A stretch of 64,000 nucleotides of DNA from Alphaproteobacteria bacterium (GTDB lineage Bacteria > Pseudomonadota > Alphaproteobacteria > Micropepsales > Micropepsaceae). The position numbers were made by a program, and so were the translations under genes. The notes below the pieces were generated by a model. It made no database searches and had not been told where the DNA came from. It was given only the letters and a program-made list of their open reading frames with translations. The stretch covers positions 1 through 64,000 of the forward strand of contig JANXXU010000045.1 of NCBI GenBank assembly GCA_025350465.1, given 5' to 3'. Position 1 is the stretch's first letter. Every line of letters begins with the position of its first letter. Positions 51,928 through 60,862 of the stretch are shown here, in pieces.

Positions 51928-52935
51928 ATGCGGTTAATCGGCAAGATTGTGAAATGGGCGGGCATCGGCGTGCTGACCCTCGTAGTCGCGGGCGTGCTCT
52001 ATCAACAAATCGGGCTGTTGCTCGATGCCAAGTTCGCACCGCCGCCTGGCGACATGGTTAGCGTCGAAGGTCACGCAGTGCATCTCGTCTGCATGGGTCA
52101 GGGCTCGCGCACCTACGTTCTCGATGCCGGAGCGGGTGCGGGCGTGTTCGAGTGGTATCGCATTCAGCCCCAGCTGGCAAAGACCGGGCGCGTGTGTGCC
52201 TTCGATCGCGCGGGGCTCGGTTGGAGCGAGGCCGCGAACGGCGGTTATGACGGCGTGCCCGCCGCCGCCTATCTCGCTTTGCTCGTAAGGGCGGCAAAGA
52301 TTCCCACGCCCTTCATCTATGTCGGCCATTCCCTCGGGGCTAATTTCGCTGAAATCTATCAGGCCCGCTATCCAAACGACGTCGCCGCGCTCGTGCTCAT
52401 CGAGCCGGGCGTTCCCGCCGATTTGCTCGAGGATTTTCACGGCACGCGGAACGAGGCGATGGCTGCACCCGATTGCGACGCGACCTGTTACGCGGCGGGC
52501 GCCGCGACCGCGCTCGGCATCGTTCGCCTGTCGGCGATCGGCGCCGGCCGGCGGACATTGAGCGAGCCCACGAGCCGCATCTATCAGGCTCATTTGGCCC
52601 GGCCGTCGACGATGATGACGGTCGTCGCCAGCCTCAACGCAACGCCGAAGACGGCTTACGAAGACATGGACGTGCGCAGCTTCGGCAAGACGCCGGTGCT
52701 CGTGATTGCGTCGTCCGAGCCGCTGGCCGGCGGCGAATTCGGTTCCGTGCCGGACTATCGGAAATGGCGCGGGGCGCAGCTCTCGTATTTTTCCGAGCTG
52801 GCGGCGCACTCCGCGCACGGCGCCGGACCGCTCATCGTGCCGAATTCCACACATGCGTCGATGACATTGGGAGAAGCGCAAGCCAATGCTCTGACGAAAA
52901 TGATCACTGAATTTGTGGCAACCGGCGGTCGTTGA
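51928..52935 (+). CDS. Membrane-anchored or exported alpha/beta hydrolase
   Basis: 335 residues. An N-terminal helix (AGIGVLTLVVAGVLYQQIGLLLD) anchors it, then LVCMGQGSRTYVLDAGAGAG as oxyanion region, CAFDRAGLGWSE, nucleophile elbow YVGHSLGANFAEI, and histidine in IVPNSTHASMT. The lid contains two cysteines (PDCDATCYAAG). It belongs to the bulk alpha/beta hydrolase family active on small esters or amides. Under probable control of the divergent TetR. Confidence 0.85.
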   Translation: MRLIGKIVKWAGIGVLTLVVAGVLYQQIGLLLDAKFAPPPGDMVSVEGHAVHLVCMGQGSRTYVLDAGAGAGVFEWYRIQPQLAKTGRVCAFDRAGLGWSEAANGGYDGVPAAAYLALLVRAAKIPTPFIYVGHSLGANFAEIYQARYPNDVAALVLIEPGVPADLLEDFHGTRNEAMAAPDCDATCYAAGAATALGIVRLSAIGAGRRTLSEPTSRIYQAHLARPSTMMTVVASLNATPKTAYEDMDVRSFGKTPVLVIASSEPLAGGEFGSVPDYRKWRGAQLSYFSELAAHSAHGAGPLIVPNSTHASMTLGEAQANALTKMITEFVATGGR

Positions 52936-53233
52936 GCGCAGCGCTGTTCCACGAATCATTTTCTCTCTTGAGCAGGAAATCACGCGCTGTCACTTGCATC
53001 TTTTGCGTGTGGTTCGACAAAATGTTGCGGGAAATGCGGAATACACTCGCGCTCAAGCTGTGCATAAGTGTGAATTCGACTGCCACATATGCGCTTTCGC
53101 GATGCCTGTTGCGTGACTGAGACAACGCGACATGCATGCGAGGCGTACCCTTTTTTTGCAAAAGCGATTCGCATGAACGCGCGCTTCCCCCGGTTCGCGT
53201 GTGCACATCGCATAAAAAAGGTGGCTCTATCCC
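52936..53233. other. Intergenic region without recognised gene
   Basis: 298 bp, locally AT-richer than the neighbourhood. It probably carries the promoter of the OmpA-like gene. No hairpin terminator after the hydrolase was found and no open frame has a ribosome binding site. Confidence 0.35.
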
Positions 53234-54349
53234 ATGTCTCACAAACTATCGCTTCTCGGCGCCGCAGCGTCGATCGCCCTTCTCGCCTCGGCGTCCGGTT
53301 CGGCCAGCGCCTCCATTCACAACGGTTGGTATGTCGGTCTCGAAGGCGGCGCCGACTGGGTGCAAAATATGAATCTCGACGTTTCCTCCCGCGACATCGG
53401 CGGAACGCCGGACTCCACCTTCGAGATGAAACTCGGAACGGACGTGGGCTGGGCCGCGGTGATCACCGCCGGCTACGGCTTCGGCGATCATTGGCGCGCC
53501 GAACTCGAGGGCAGTTATCGCCACAACAATTTCAGCAAGGCCACCTACGCCGGACCAATAGTGACCTCACCCGGCGGCGACTTGAGCGAGTGGACCATTA
53601 TGGGCAACGTGCTCTACGACTTTCTGCTCACCGACAGGTTCAGTCTTTCGCTTGGCGTTGGCGCCGGCGTCGATGACTCGCGCTTCCACTTCATTCCGCC
53701 ACCAGCACTGTTTTCGAGCGTTCACGTCGACAACAGCGATTGGCGGTTTGCCTATCAGGGCATCGTCGGCCTCAACTACGCGATCGGCCAGCAGTCGGAG
53801 CTGACGTTGACTTACCGCTATTTGCGCGTTCAGAAGCCGCAGTGGAACGGCTCAGTCGCAGAGTTCCTCGAGACCGATAATTTGCGGTTCTCCAATGACG
53901 AGGATCTGACCAAGCACACGGTGACGATCGGACTGCGCTATCACCTGCAGCCCGCGGCGGAACCGTATGAACCGGCGCCGCAAGCGCTGCCGGCTGCACC
54001 GCCTGCGGCGCCAAGCCAGGCGCAGTCGTTCATGATTTTCTTCGGCTTCAACAAGTGCAACATCACGCCGGAAGCCGACAACGTTCTGGCGCAAGCGGCG
54101 TCGGCCGTCCATTCGATGGGCTCGGCGGCGATCCAGATCGTCGGCCACACCGACACCAAGGGCACGAGCAAATACAATCAGAAGCTCTCGGTGTGCCGCG
54201 CCAACGCCGCCAAGTCGAACCTGGTGGCCAAGGGCGTAGCAGCCGGCTCGATCGCGACCAGCGGCAAGGGCGAGACCGAACTCCTCGTGCAGACCGCCGA
54301 CAACGTCAAAGAGCCGCAAAACCGCCGCGCGACCGTCGACCTGCAATAA
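53234..54349 (+). CDS. OmpA-family outer-membrane protein
   Basis: 371 residues. Signal peptide SLLGAAASIALLASASGSASA. N-terminal eight-stranded beta-barrel (WYVGLEGGADWVQNM, VITAGYGFGDHWRAELEGSYRHNNF, LLTDRFSLSLGVGAG, LTLTYRYLRVQ), a Pro/Ala-rich hinge (PAPQALPAAPPAAPSQAQ), then an OmpA C-terminal peptidoglycan-binding domain (FMIFFGFNKCNITPEADNVL, IQIVGHTDTKGTSKYNQKLSVCRAN). The domain ties the outer membrane to peptidoglycan. Followed by a strong terminator. Confidence 0.93.
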   Translation: MSHKLSLLGAAASIALLASASGSASASIHNGWYVGLEGGADWVQNMNLDVSSRDIGGTPDSTFEMKLGTDVGWAAVITAGYGFGDHWRAELEGSYRHNNFSKATYAGPIVTSPGGDLSEWTIMGNVLYDFLLTDRFSLSLGVGAGVDDSRFHFIPPPALFSSVHVDNSDWRFAYQGIVGLNYAIGQQSELTLTYRYLRVQKPQWNGSVAEFLETDNLRFSNDEDLTKHTVTIGLRYHLQPAAEPYEPAPQALPAAPPAAPSQAQSFMIFFGFNKCNITPEADNVLAQAASAVHSMGSAAIQIVGHTDTKGTSKYNQKLSVCRANAAKSNLVAKGVAAGSIATSGKGETELLVQTADNVKEPQNRRATVDLQ

Positions 54350-54369
54350 GGCTGCGCGTATCTGGGGAC

Positions 54370-54400
54370 GGGGCGGAGAGAAATCTCCGCCCCTTTTTTT
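54370..54400 (+). terminator. Intrinsic terminator after the OmpA-like gene
   Basis: Stem GGGGCGGAGA (54370-54379) with TCTCCGCCCC (54384-54393), GAAA loop, then seven Ts. Confidence 0.92.
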
Positions 54401-54464
54401 GCGCCGTCGCGTTGGGCCCATGCCTATGCGTAGATTGCAAAGGACGGAACGCGGGGAGCTTTCG

Positions 54465-54878
54465 ATGAGCGCCGGAGCAGTGAAGTTCGTGTGCGCCGTC
54501 GTCCTGGTGTCAGTTTCCGGGATTACCCCTGCCCTTGCCGGCGCGACGCTATCGTGCGCGCCGAACACACTCAAAGAGATAACCATCAAAGGCACCATCC
54601 GTTTCGTGCGCTCGACCATACGGCCCTTCATGGGGCCGGACGGGAAAGCCGACTACAGCATCTTCGATACGATCGACGAATACGAAGTGTCGATGCCGGG
54701 CATGGCATGCGGGCCGCGCTTGCGCGTGCGCTTCGAGTATGGCGACGTGCAGTATGTGGCTTGCGCCGACCATGTACCGGCGACAGTCTCGGGCTTTCTG
54801 CAACGCGACGACAGCGATGGCAGCGTATTCCTGAGCGTCATCTCGCCGTCCGACCTCGTCTGCAAAGCGCCGGGGTGA
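54465..54878 (+). CDS. Secreted protein of unknown function
   Basis: 137 residues starting MSAGAVKFVCAVVLVSVSG after GGGGAG. Signal peptide ends near PALAG. Mature beta-rich domain with four cysteines: ATLSCAPNTLKEITIKGTIRF, YEVSMPGMACGPRLRVRFEYGD, VQYVACADHVPATVSGFLQ, LVCKAPG. Compatible with an OB-like or small beta-barrel fold held by disulphides. Family not recognised. It precedes the aldo/keto reductase by about 70 bp. Confidence 0.6.
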   Translation: MSAGAVKFVCAVVLVSVSGITPALAGATLSCAPNTLKEITIKGTIRFVRSTIRPFMGPDGKADYSIFDTIDEYEVSMPGMACGPRLRVRFEYGDVQYVACADHVPATVSGFLQRDDSDGSVFLSVISPSDLVCKAPG

Positions 54879-54950
54879 GGTGCACATGCCCATACTTGTC
54901 AACGTCGCCGCCTTCCTCAACGCCGTCGCAACCTCCGTGGAGACAGCACC

Positions 54951-55901
54951 ATGAAATACCGCAAGCTCGGCAATAGCGACCTCAGCGTTTCGGAAATTTC
55001 GCTGGGCTCGTGGTTGACCTATGGCGTCGGGGTCGAGCGCGAGAGCGCCGCGGCTTGCGTCAACCGCGCCTTCGACCTCGGCATCAACTTCATCGACACG
55101 GCCAATGTTTACGGCCGCGGCGCGGCGGAAAGTTTTCTGGGCGAGGTGCTGGCCAAGCGGCCGCGCGATTCCTACGTGCTCGCGACAAAGATCTATTTTC
55201 CGATGAGCGATGGCGACAAGGGTTTGTCGCGCGGGCAAATCAACAAGCAGATCGACGCCTCGCTGAAGCGGCTGCGCGTCGATCATGTCGATCTCTATCA
55301 ATGCCATCGTTACGACACCGAGACGCCGCTCCAAGAAACGATGCAGGCCTTGAGCGAGGTCGTGCGCGCGGGCAAGGCGCGCTATATCGGCTTCAGCGAA
55401 TGGTCCGCGCCGCAGATCGACGCGGCCTTCGCCGTCGCCGGCAGCGAACGCTTCGTTTCAAGCCAGCCGCAATATTCGCTCTTGTGGCGCAAGCCGGAAG
55501 AAAAAGTCATCCCGCTGAGCGCCAAAAAAGGCGTCTCGCAAATCGTTTGGTCGCCGCTGGCGCAAGGCGTGCTCTCCGGGAAATATCTGCCGGGCGCGAA
55601 AATTCCGGCCGACTCGCGCGCGGGAAGCGAAAGCATGGGCAAATTTATCGGCTCGTGGCTGCAGCCGCGGGTGCTCGATGCCGTTCAGCGCCTTAAGCCG
55701 CTCGCGGCCAAAGCCAATTGCACATTATCGCAATTCGCGCTCGCCTGGGTGTTGCGCGAGCCCAATGTCGCGTCCGCCATCGTGGGCGCCAGCAAGCCCG
55801 AGCAGCTTGAGGAAAATGCCCGCGCCTCGGGCCTCGCCATCGATCCCGCGCTCTTCGCTCAAGCCGAGGCGATCGTGGCCGGCGCGGAACGCGGCGTTTA
55901 G
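54951..55901 (+). CDS. Aldo/keto reductase
   Basis: 316 residues. TIM-barrel with catalytic tetrad segments: FIDTANVYGRG (Asp, Tyr), VLATKIYFP (Lys) and LYQCHRYDTETPL (His). Short-chain voltage-gated K-channel-beta/YghZ-like pattern, with NADPH-binding region SIVGASKPEQLEENA-type (AIVGASKPEQL). Predicted NADPH-dependent reduction of a carbonyl substrate in the cytoplasm. The next gene is convergent. Confidence 0.92.
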   Translation: MKYRKLGNSDLSVSEISLGSWLTYGVGVERESAAACVNRAFDLGINFIDTANVYGRGAAESFLGEVLAKRPRDSYVLATKIYFPMSDGDKGLSRGQINKQIDASLKRLRVDHVDLYQCHRYDTETPLQETMQALSEVVRAGKARYIGFSEWSAPQIDAAFAVAGSERFVSSQPQYSLLWRKPEEKVIPLSAKKGVSQIVWSPLAQGVLSGKYLPGAKIPADSRAGSESMGKFIGSWLQPRVLDAVQRLKPLAAKANCTLSQFALAWVLREPNVASAIVGASKPEQLEENARASGLAIDPALFAQAEAIVAGAERGV

Positions 55902-55955
55902 GAACATTTCGGCAGCCGTGCCGGCTTCGACGTCGGCGGTGGGGTGATCTCGACC

Positions 55956-57245
55956 TTAGAAATAGGCGGCATCGACGTAGAGCCCCGGGCGTTCGGTTGG
56001 GTCGGGCTCCGGGTGGAAGCATTGAAAAGCGTAAGGCTCCAATTCTTCGGCAATGCTTTTCAATGTTGTGGCGCCTGGCGTGTGATCCGAACTCAATATC
56101 GACAAATGCGTGATGCCGCGTTCCGCGCAATCCGAGCAAGCCGAGCGCAGCAGCGCTTCGAATTCCTCCTCGCCCGCCGCACCGCGAAGCCCGTAGTCGG
56201 CGACGAGAGCGAGACGCCGCTCGCTTCGGCCGGCAGAGTCCTCTTGGATTTCTCGCTCGTCGCTCAGCCAAACGCCAAGCGCGGCGTTTTGCGTCATCGC
56301 GAGGTTGCTCCATGCATAGTCGGCGGGCAAACGCGAAAGGCGCCGCGCGAGCGTGTCCTCGCGATAAGGCACGAACAATTCGTCTTGGCCGCGGGCGGCG
56401 TTGATCAAACCGCAGAGCGCGGTCGCGTCTTGCGGCTTCGCCGCGCGGCCAGTGCGGGGACCGGCAAGCTTTGCGCAGTTCAACAACGCCCGAAACAGTC
56501 CGCGCTTCCAGGTGGGTGAAAGCGACCACGCCTTGATGCGCTCGTTCCCGGCCGCGACGACGGCAACGATGAATTCGGCGGGCGACCCGATCTGAATGAG
56601 CTCCGAGGTCCGGGCAGCCATCGCGTCGTTGAGACCCAAGCGTTGAAACTCGCGCCGCACGCACATGTCGGCCCGAATACCCGCCACGATCAACTTGCCG
56701 CCAACCAAAACGTTCGACTGATAATAAACTTGAAACCCGGCGATCCGATTGCCCGCCATCATGACAGTCGCCCACCAGGGGTCGGCCAATTTGAGATAAT
56801 TTTCGAAACATCGCGTGCGGTCGGTGAATTGGCGCACCCCTCCGGCAAGCTCGAGCGGCGCGTCGAGTTCGACGAGCGCCAACTCGGAAAGCTCCGACGG
56901 CAGGACGGCGCGAATGTGCAGACCCTGCGGCAGGCGGCGTTGCAGCGACAATTGCGTGAGCTTGCCACCCTGCGTCAATCGCGTGCGGATGTCGTAGTCG
57001 TGGCCATTGCCGCCGCGCGCCGCAAGGACGACGACCTCATCCTGATCGACTGCGATCCCATCGAAAACGAATGGGGCTAACCTCTTTATCCGCGCCGCCA
57101 TCAAGCTAAAGAAATAGCCCTGGCAGTGGAAGACACTCAGCTCTTGGATTTTGCGCAACGCCGCCGCGTCGTTTTCACAGATGGCGGAGCGCAGTAGTTC
57201 GAGGGTCTGGCGGTGTGCCGGAGAGAACGACGCAAAATCGCTCAT
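55956..57245 (-). CDS. Large GNAT-like protein, second gene of an unknown operon
   Basis: 429 residues, soluble. The C-terminal half contains acetyltransferase-like segments: LIVAGIRADMCVRREFQRLGLNDAMAART, LALVADYGLRGAAGEEEFEALLRSACSDCAERG. The N-terminal region may be a second GNAT or NTF2-like fold (FVFDGIAVDQDEVVVLAAR). Motif A resembles R-x-x-G-x-G/A only partly. The ATG overlaps the upstream gene stop by 4 bp. Substrate unknown; assignment to GNAT is tentative. Confidence 0.6.
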   Translation of the reverse strand: MSDFASFSPAHRQTLELLRSAICENDAAALRKIQELSVFHCQGYFFSLMAARIKRLAPFVFDGIAVDQDEVVVLAARGGNGHDYDIRTRLTQGGKLTQLSLQRRLPQGLHIRAVLPSELSELALVELDAPLELAGGVRQFTDRTRCFENYLKLADPWWATVMMAGNRIAGFQVYYQSNVLVGGKLIVAGIRADMCVRREFQRLGLNDAMAARTSELIQIGSPAEFIVAVVAAGNERIKAWSLSPTWKRGLFRALLNCAKLAGPRTGRAAKPQDATALCGLINAARGQDELFVPYREDTLARRLSRLPADYAWSNLAMTQNAALGVWLSDEREIQEDSAGRSERRLALVADYGLRGAAGEEEFEALLRSACSDCAERGITHLSILSSDHTPGATTLKSIAEELEPYAFQCFHPEPDPTERPGLYVDAAYF

Positions 57246-58009
57246 TGCACCGCGATCTCAAATAAATTGCGCGCGACGTCTTCGCGAGGTTTGGTGCGTA
57301 GTGCGCCCAAGCGCTTGAAGATGCCGTCAAACCCTCCGCTCTCCGGGTTTACGCGCCGCAGTGCTGCGTCGAAGCCCGACCGATTCAGTCCGATCGCAGC
57401 GAAGTAACCGCGGATATGGATCTGATTCCATTCCGGCATCTGCGCCGCCGCGTACTGGACCGAAAGCGTCTCGGCAGCGAACATGCTGTAGAGTTGCTCT
57501 TGTTGAACGATTTGCCCAAACGCCGGTCCGATCATTCCGCTCACAGTGTCGCGATAGGCGTTGAGAGCGTCCGGCGAATTGCGCACCGCGATATACTCGA
57601 CGATATACTCCACGCCCGCTTCAAGCGCCGGCTTGGGATAGTTCGCATTCGGCGTTGCGCGCAAGATCTCCAGACGGCGCAGCTCGATACCTGGGCCCTT
57701 CAGGCAGAGCGCCGCTTCGTCCGTTCCAAGAGACCGTTCGGCGCCAAACAATGCTTCCGGCATGACGCCAGCCCCAAGCCGGCTGAGCATGAGAAAACTC
57801 CACGCTGGTTGCGAGCCTTCGGGCAACCGCACGGATGTCGTTTCAAAGACGTGCTTGGCGGACAAGAAGCCCTCTTGTTTCAGCTTCCTCCATTGCGGCA
57901 CCGCATACTGACGCAAACAGGCGATGAAGCGGTCCCTCTGCGCGGGACCGACCGATATCGCTTGGGCAACATATATGACGTCGTCGGCCGACTGGTTCTG
58001 TTCAAACAT
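57242..58009 (-). CDS. Protein with possible tandem dimeric alpha-beta-barrel domains, first gene of an unknown operon
   Basis: 255 residues beginning MFEQNQSADDVIYVAQAIS. Two similar halves: VIYVAQAISVGPAQRDRFIACLRQYAVPQWRKLKQEGFLSAKHV (first) and EYIVEYIAVRNSPDALNAYRDTVSGMIGPAFGQIVQQEQLYSMF (second). Each has the beta-helix order of EthD/NIPSNAP-like dimeric alpha-beta-barrel proteins. Soluble, no signal peptide. ATGA overlap with the GNAT-like gene implies coupled translation. Confidence 0.55.
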   Translation of the reverse strand: MFEQNQSADDVIYVAQAISVGPAQRDRFIACLRQYAVPQWRKLKQEGFLSAKHVFETTSVRLPEGSQPAWSFLMLSRLGAGVMPEALFGAERSLGTDEAALCLKGPGIELRRLEILRATPNANYPKPALEAGVEYIVEYIAVRNSPDALNAYRDTVSGMIGPAFGQIVQQEQLYSMFAAETLSVQYAAAQMPEWNQIHIRGYFAAIGLNRSGFDAALRRVNPESGGFDGIFKRLGALRTKPREDVARNLFEIAVQ

Positions 58010-58170
58010 GGGACACTCTCGCACGCGCCCCGATTGCATGGGACGCAGCGGTGAGGTCTGAAGGGCGGCTGACAGTGTCAGATCAAATGGGGCCGCGCAA
58101 ATATGCGGCCGACGATCGGCACGCGCCCGGCACGCGCTTTGCCGTGCCGGGCTTTCGACCTAAGGCCGCG

Positions 58171-58752
58171 TCAGTGCGCGTGGTGGGCGTGCGATGTCCG
58201 GCGCGAGGCGCGGCGCGTCTGATGGCCGGTGACGAAACGCCCGAGAAGCGCGCCTGCTCCACCTCCTGCCGCGGTCGTCGCGAAGACTTGCGTCAGCACT
58301 GTCGTGTCGAACGCGGGTGCGATCGCGTGCGCGGCGCCGGCTGCGGCAGTCGTCGCCGCGGGATCGGACAAGCCCAAGAACGTCAACAGCGCCGGCAGCA
58401 GCATCGAGAAGTTGATGAGCGGTGTTGCGCCGGCGGCGAGCGGCGTGATGCCCAACGCCTGACTGAGGCCCGTGCCGAGCGTGCCGGAAATACCGCCCGC
58501 CGCGGCGCCGGCGCCCGTTGCCACCGTGTGGCCGGAGATGCGCTCGGTCAGCGAATAGAAGAGGCCGGTGACGGCGGCGACGAGACCGCCGGAGGTGAGC
58601 TGCGCGCTCAAACCGTAATGGGCAATCTGATCGGCAATACCGGCGACGTTCATGTTGCTGGCGATGCCGAGTGCCAGCTGCATGAACGTGCCGAGGAGAC
58701 CGGTCGTCAGCACGCCCGGCTGCATCAAATACGCATAGAAAATCTTGGTCAT
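58171..58752 (-). CDS. Hydrophobic protein, paralogue 2 of a two-copy family
   Basis: 193 residues from MTKIFYAYLMQPGVLTTGLLG. Paralogue of 47206-47727 over nearly the whole length, sharing QPGVLxxGLxGT, GIADxIxxYGLSxQLTSGGLVAAxTGLFY and the ATGAGAAAGGISGxLGTxLSQAL stretch. It has a histidine-rich C terminus (SRRTSHAHHAH) missing in the other copy. No operon partner. Function unknown. Confidence 0.68.
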   Translation of the reverse strand: MTKIFYAYLMQPGVLTTGLLGTFMQLALGIASNMNVAGIADQIAHYGLSAQLTSGGLVAAVTGLFYSLTERISGHTVATGAGAAAGGISGTLGTGLSQALGITPLAAGATPLINFSMLLPALLTFLGLSDPAATTAAAGAAHAIAPAFDTTVLTQVFATTAAGGGAGALLGRFVTGHQTRRASRRTSHAHHAH

Positions 58753-58948
58753 GGTCCGCCCCTTCAGTGCCGGTGGTGCCGATCTCACCCGATCGGCGCG
58801 TACCCCGAATCACCTGAGTGAAATGCTAAGGAAAGAAGGGCTGGCGACCAAGTGCGCCGCCGCACAGTTGTGACAATGGTCGATCCATAACGCACGGCGC
58901 GGCTATCCCGGGCGCGACCTAGCCGGCCCGGAGGTGCGTTGGAGCCGC

Positions 58949-59206
58949 TTAGTGGCAGGTCGCGACTTGGGTCACGTTGACCGCGCTGCCGCCGAACAAA
59001 ATCATCACCGTTTGAAAGAAGCTGCCCGTAACGCCGGCGCCGCAGCTTTGGCTCGTGGAGACAGTCGTGGTGCCGCCGGTCCGCGTGATGACGGTGTTGT
59101 TGCCGATGACGGTTGTGTTCTTGACCACGATCGGCGCTGCAATTGCCGACGGAACCAAGGCAAGCCCAAGAGCCGAGCCAACGAGAAGCGAGCGTGCACG
59201 CAGCAT
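58949..59206 (-). CDS. Small secreted protein
   Basis: 85 residues after GGAG. Signal peptide LLVGSALGLALVPSAIA, then a Thr/Val/Asn-rich mature region (VVKNTTVIGNNTVITRTGGTTTVSTSQSCGAG) with two cysteines, the last in VATCH at the end. The repetitive Thr/Asn pattern suggests beta strands or a surface-exposed secreted peptide. Family not recognised. Confidence 0.6.
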   Translation of the reverse strand: MLRARSLLVGSALGLALVPSAIAAPIVVKNTTVIGNNTVITRTGGTTTVSTSQSCGAGVTGSFFQTVMILFGGSAVNVTQVATCH

Positions 59207-59313
59207 GGCATGTCTCCTTTGTTGTCAGCGGTCGCGCGAATCGACCGGCCGCCGGAATGTTACTCTGCGCCCATGGAGGGGGTATAGTTGAGGGATGCCG
59301 TCATACCTCCGTT

Positions 59314-59412
59314 GTCATTCCCGCGTAGGCGGGAATCCAGCAACGAAATTGCACCAACTAATATACAAGGCTTTTCTAAGAAGGACTGGATTCCCGCCTT
59401 CGCGGGAATGAC
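59314..59412. repeat. Palindromic intergenic repeat, copy 1
   Basis: Inverted arms at 59314-59339 and 59387-59412 built around GTCATTCCCGCGTAGGCGGG and its complement, with an approximately 50-bp middle (GCACCAACTAATATACAAGG). It nearly duplicates the repeat at 59791-59893, and the two bracket the GIY-YIG gene. Confidence 0.85.
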
Positions 59413-59436
59413 AATTGGTGGGGGGGCACGCCGCGG

Positions 59437-59763
59437 TCAGGGCGCCATCGTATCGTAGAGGTCACGCCAATCGGGATTGTTCTTCTCGATCAACCTCAGC
59501 TTCCACGCGCGATTCCACTTCTTCATTTGTTTCTCACGCGTGATGGCATCGGTAATGTCACCGAACGCTTCGTAGTATACAAGAATGTGCACGCCGTAAC
59601 GCTTTGTGAAGCCCTCGACCACGTCGTTCTTGTGCTGCCATGCGCGATTGAGAACATCGTTGGTCACGCCGATATAGAGCGTGCCGTTGCGCTTGCTGGC
59701 GAGAATGTAGACGAAGTAGGTCTTGGTCAGAACGGCCGGGCGGCTACGCATGGGAAGGATCAT
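59437..59763 (-). CDS. GIY-YIG nuclease domain protein
   Basis: 108 residues. The catalytic core is clear: FVYILASKRNGTLYIGVT (the GIY-YIG strand pair), NRAWQHKND with Arg, and KQMKKWNRAWKLRLIE-type C terminus. Single-domain UvrC/YhbQ-like nucleases cut DNA and are often found beside dispersed palindromic repeats. Start chosen at ATG of MILPMRS; MRSRPAVL downstream is possible. It is framed on both sides by the same repeat. Confidence 0.92.
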   Translation of the reverse strand: MILPMRSRPAVLTKTYFVYILASKRNGTLYIGVTNDVLNRAWQHKNDVVEGFTKRYGVHILVYYEAFGDITDAITREKQMKKWNRAWKLRLIEKNNPDWRDLYDTMAP

Positions 59764-59790
59764 ACCTGTCATTGCCGCCCACACTTACTT

Positions 59791-59893
59791 GTCATTCCCG
59801 CGTAGGCGGGAATTCAGCAATGAAATTCGCGTGAGCCCGAGTGAAGAGTCTTTTTTGAAGAGAAGGCTAGATTCCCGCCTTCGCGGGAATGAC
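59791..59893. repeat. Palindromic intergenic repeat, copy 2
   Basis: Arms as in copy 1 (GTCATTCCCGCGTAGGCGGG at 59791 and its complement ending at 59893). The central portion differs (GTGAGCCCGAGTGAAGAGTC), so copies share ends but not middles, as in REP/MITE-like elements. Confidence 0.85.
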
Positions 59894-59967
59894 AATCGGG
59901 GTCTCCGCGCGGCGGACATGGTTATGGTGAGCGCGGGCGTGCGGAGCTTGGCGAAGATGGCGAGACG

Positions 59968-60705
59968 ATGATCGATCGGCAAATTGAGATTGCGACGAAG
60001 GATGGACACCTTACGACGTTCATCTCTCACCCCGAGCGCGGCGGACCCTTCCCCGTCATACTCTTTTATATGGATGCGCCGGGCATCCGCGAAGAGTTGC
60101 GCGACATGGCGCGGCGGTTCGCGAGCGTTGGATACTACCTGATGCTGCCGAACCTCTATTACCGCTCGGGCGTGATGGAGATCGGACCGCTGCCGCGCGA
60201 TCCGCAATCGCCCGAACGCAAGCGCATGGTCGAGCTGATGGAGTCGCTGAGTATCGATAAAATCATGAGCGACACCGTCGCGCTCTTGGCCTTCGCCGGC
60301 AAACAACCCGAGGCCAAGCACGGTGCGATCGGTTGCGTCGGCTATTGCATGAGCGGCCAGTACGCAATCAACGCCGCGGCGCGCTATCCCGACCGCGTTG
60401 CGGCAGCGGCGTCGATCTACGGCGTGCGCCTGCTCACCGACCAACCCGACAGCCCGCACACGATCGCGCGCAAGGCAAAGGGCGAACTTTATTTCGCCTG
60501 CGCCGAAGTCGATCGTTGGATGCCGCTCGATCAGGTTGAACCCTTGCGCCAGGCGCTGCGCGCAAGCGACGTCAACGCAGAGGTCGAACTCTTTCCCGGC
60601 GTCGAGCACGGCTTCGCCTTTCCGGCGCGGCCCGCTTACAACAAAGAGGCTGCCGAGCGTCATTGGGAGCGGCTCTTCGCACTCTTCCGCCGGCGGCTCG
60701 GCTGA
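59968..60705 (+). CDS. Dienelactone hydrolase family protein
   Basis: 245 residues. Cysteine nucleophile in GCVGYCMSGQYAI, acid in ACAEVDRWMP, and histidine in GVEHGFAFP: the Cys-Asp-His triad of dienelactone hydrolases. The N terminus (VILFYMDAPGIREELRDMARRFASVGYYLMLPNLYYR) fits the family. Cytoplasmic; possible role in aromatic or lactone degradation, but no ortho-cleavage pathway genes are nearby. Confidence 0.92.
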   Translation: MIDRQIEIATKDGHLTTFISHPERGGPFPVILFYMDAPGIREELRDMARRFASVGYYLMLPNLYYRSGVMEIGPLPRDPQSPERKRMVELMESLSIDKIMSDTVALLAFAGKQPEAKHGAIGCVGYCMSGQYAINAAARYPDRVAAAASIYGVRLLTDQPDSPHTIARKAKGELYFACAEVDRWMPLDQVEPLRQALRASDVNAEVELFPGVEHGFAFPARPAYNKEAAERHWERLFALFRRRLG

Positions 60706-60862
60706 ACCGCGCGCCCGACGCACAAATGTCGCGGCTGACGGGGCGATTACACGCGCCTTTGCTGCAACGGAACCTGCTGCCAGCCGTTAAGAAAGCTGAA
60801 CATGCCGCGCACGATTGTGCGCGGTTGCCCATGTTCGTTCTAACAACAAGGGACTAAGACCC

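Noticed and set aside
59314-59893. CRISPR-like array formed by the two repeats around the GIY-YIG gene
   Set aside because: Only two copies, each a palindrome of about 100 bp with a gene between them; no uniform short repeats and spacers, no cas genes.
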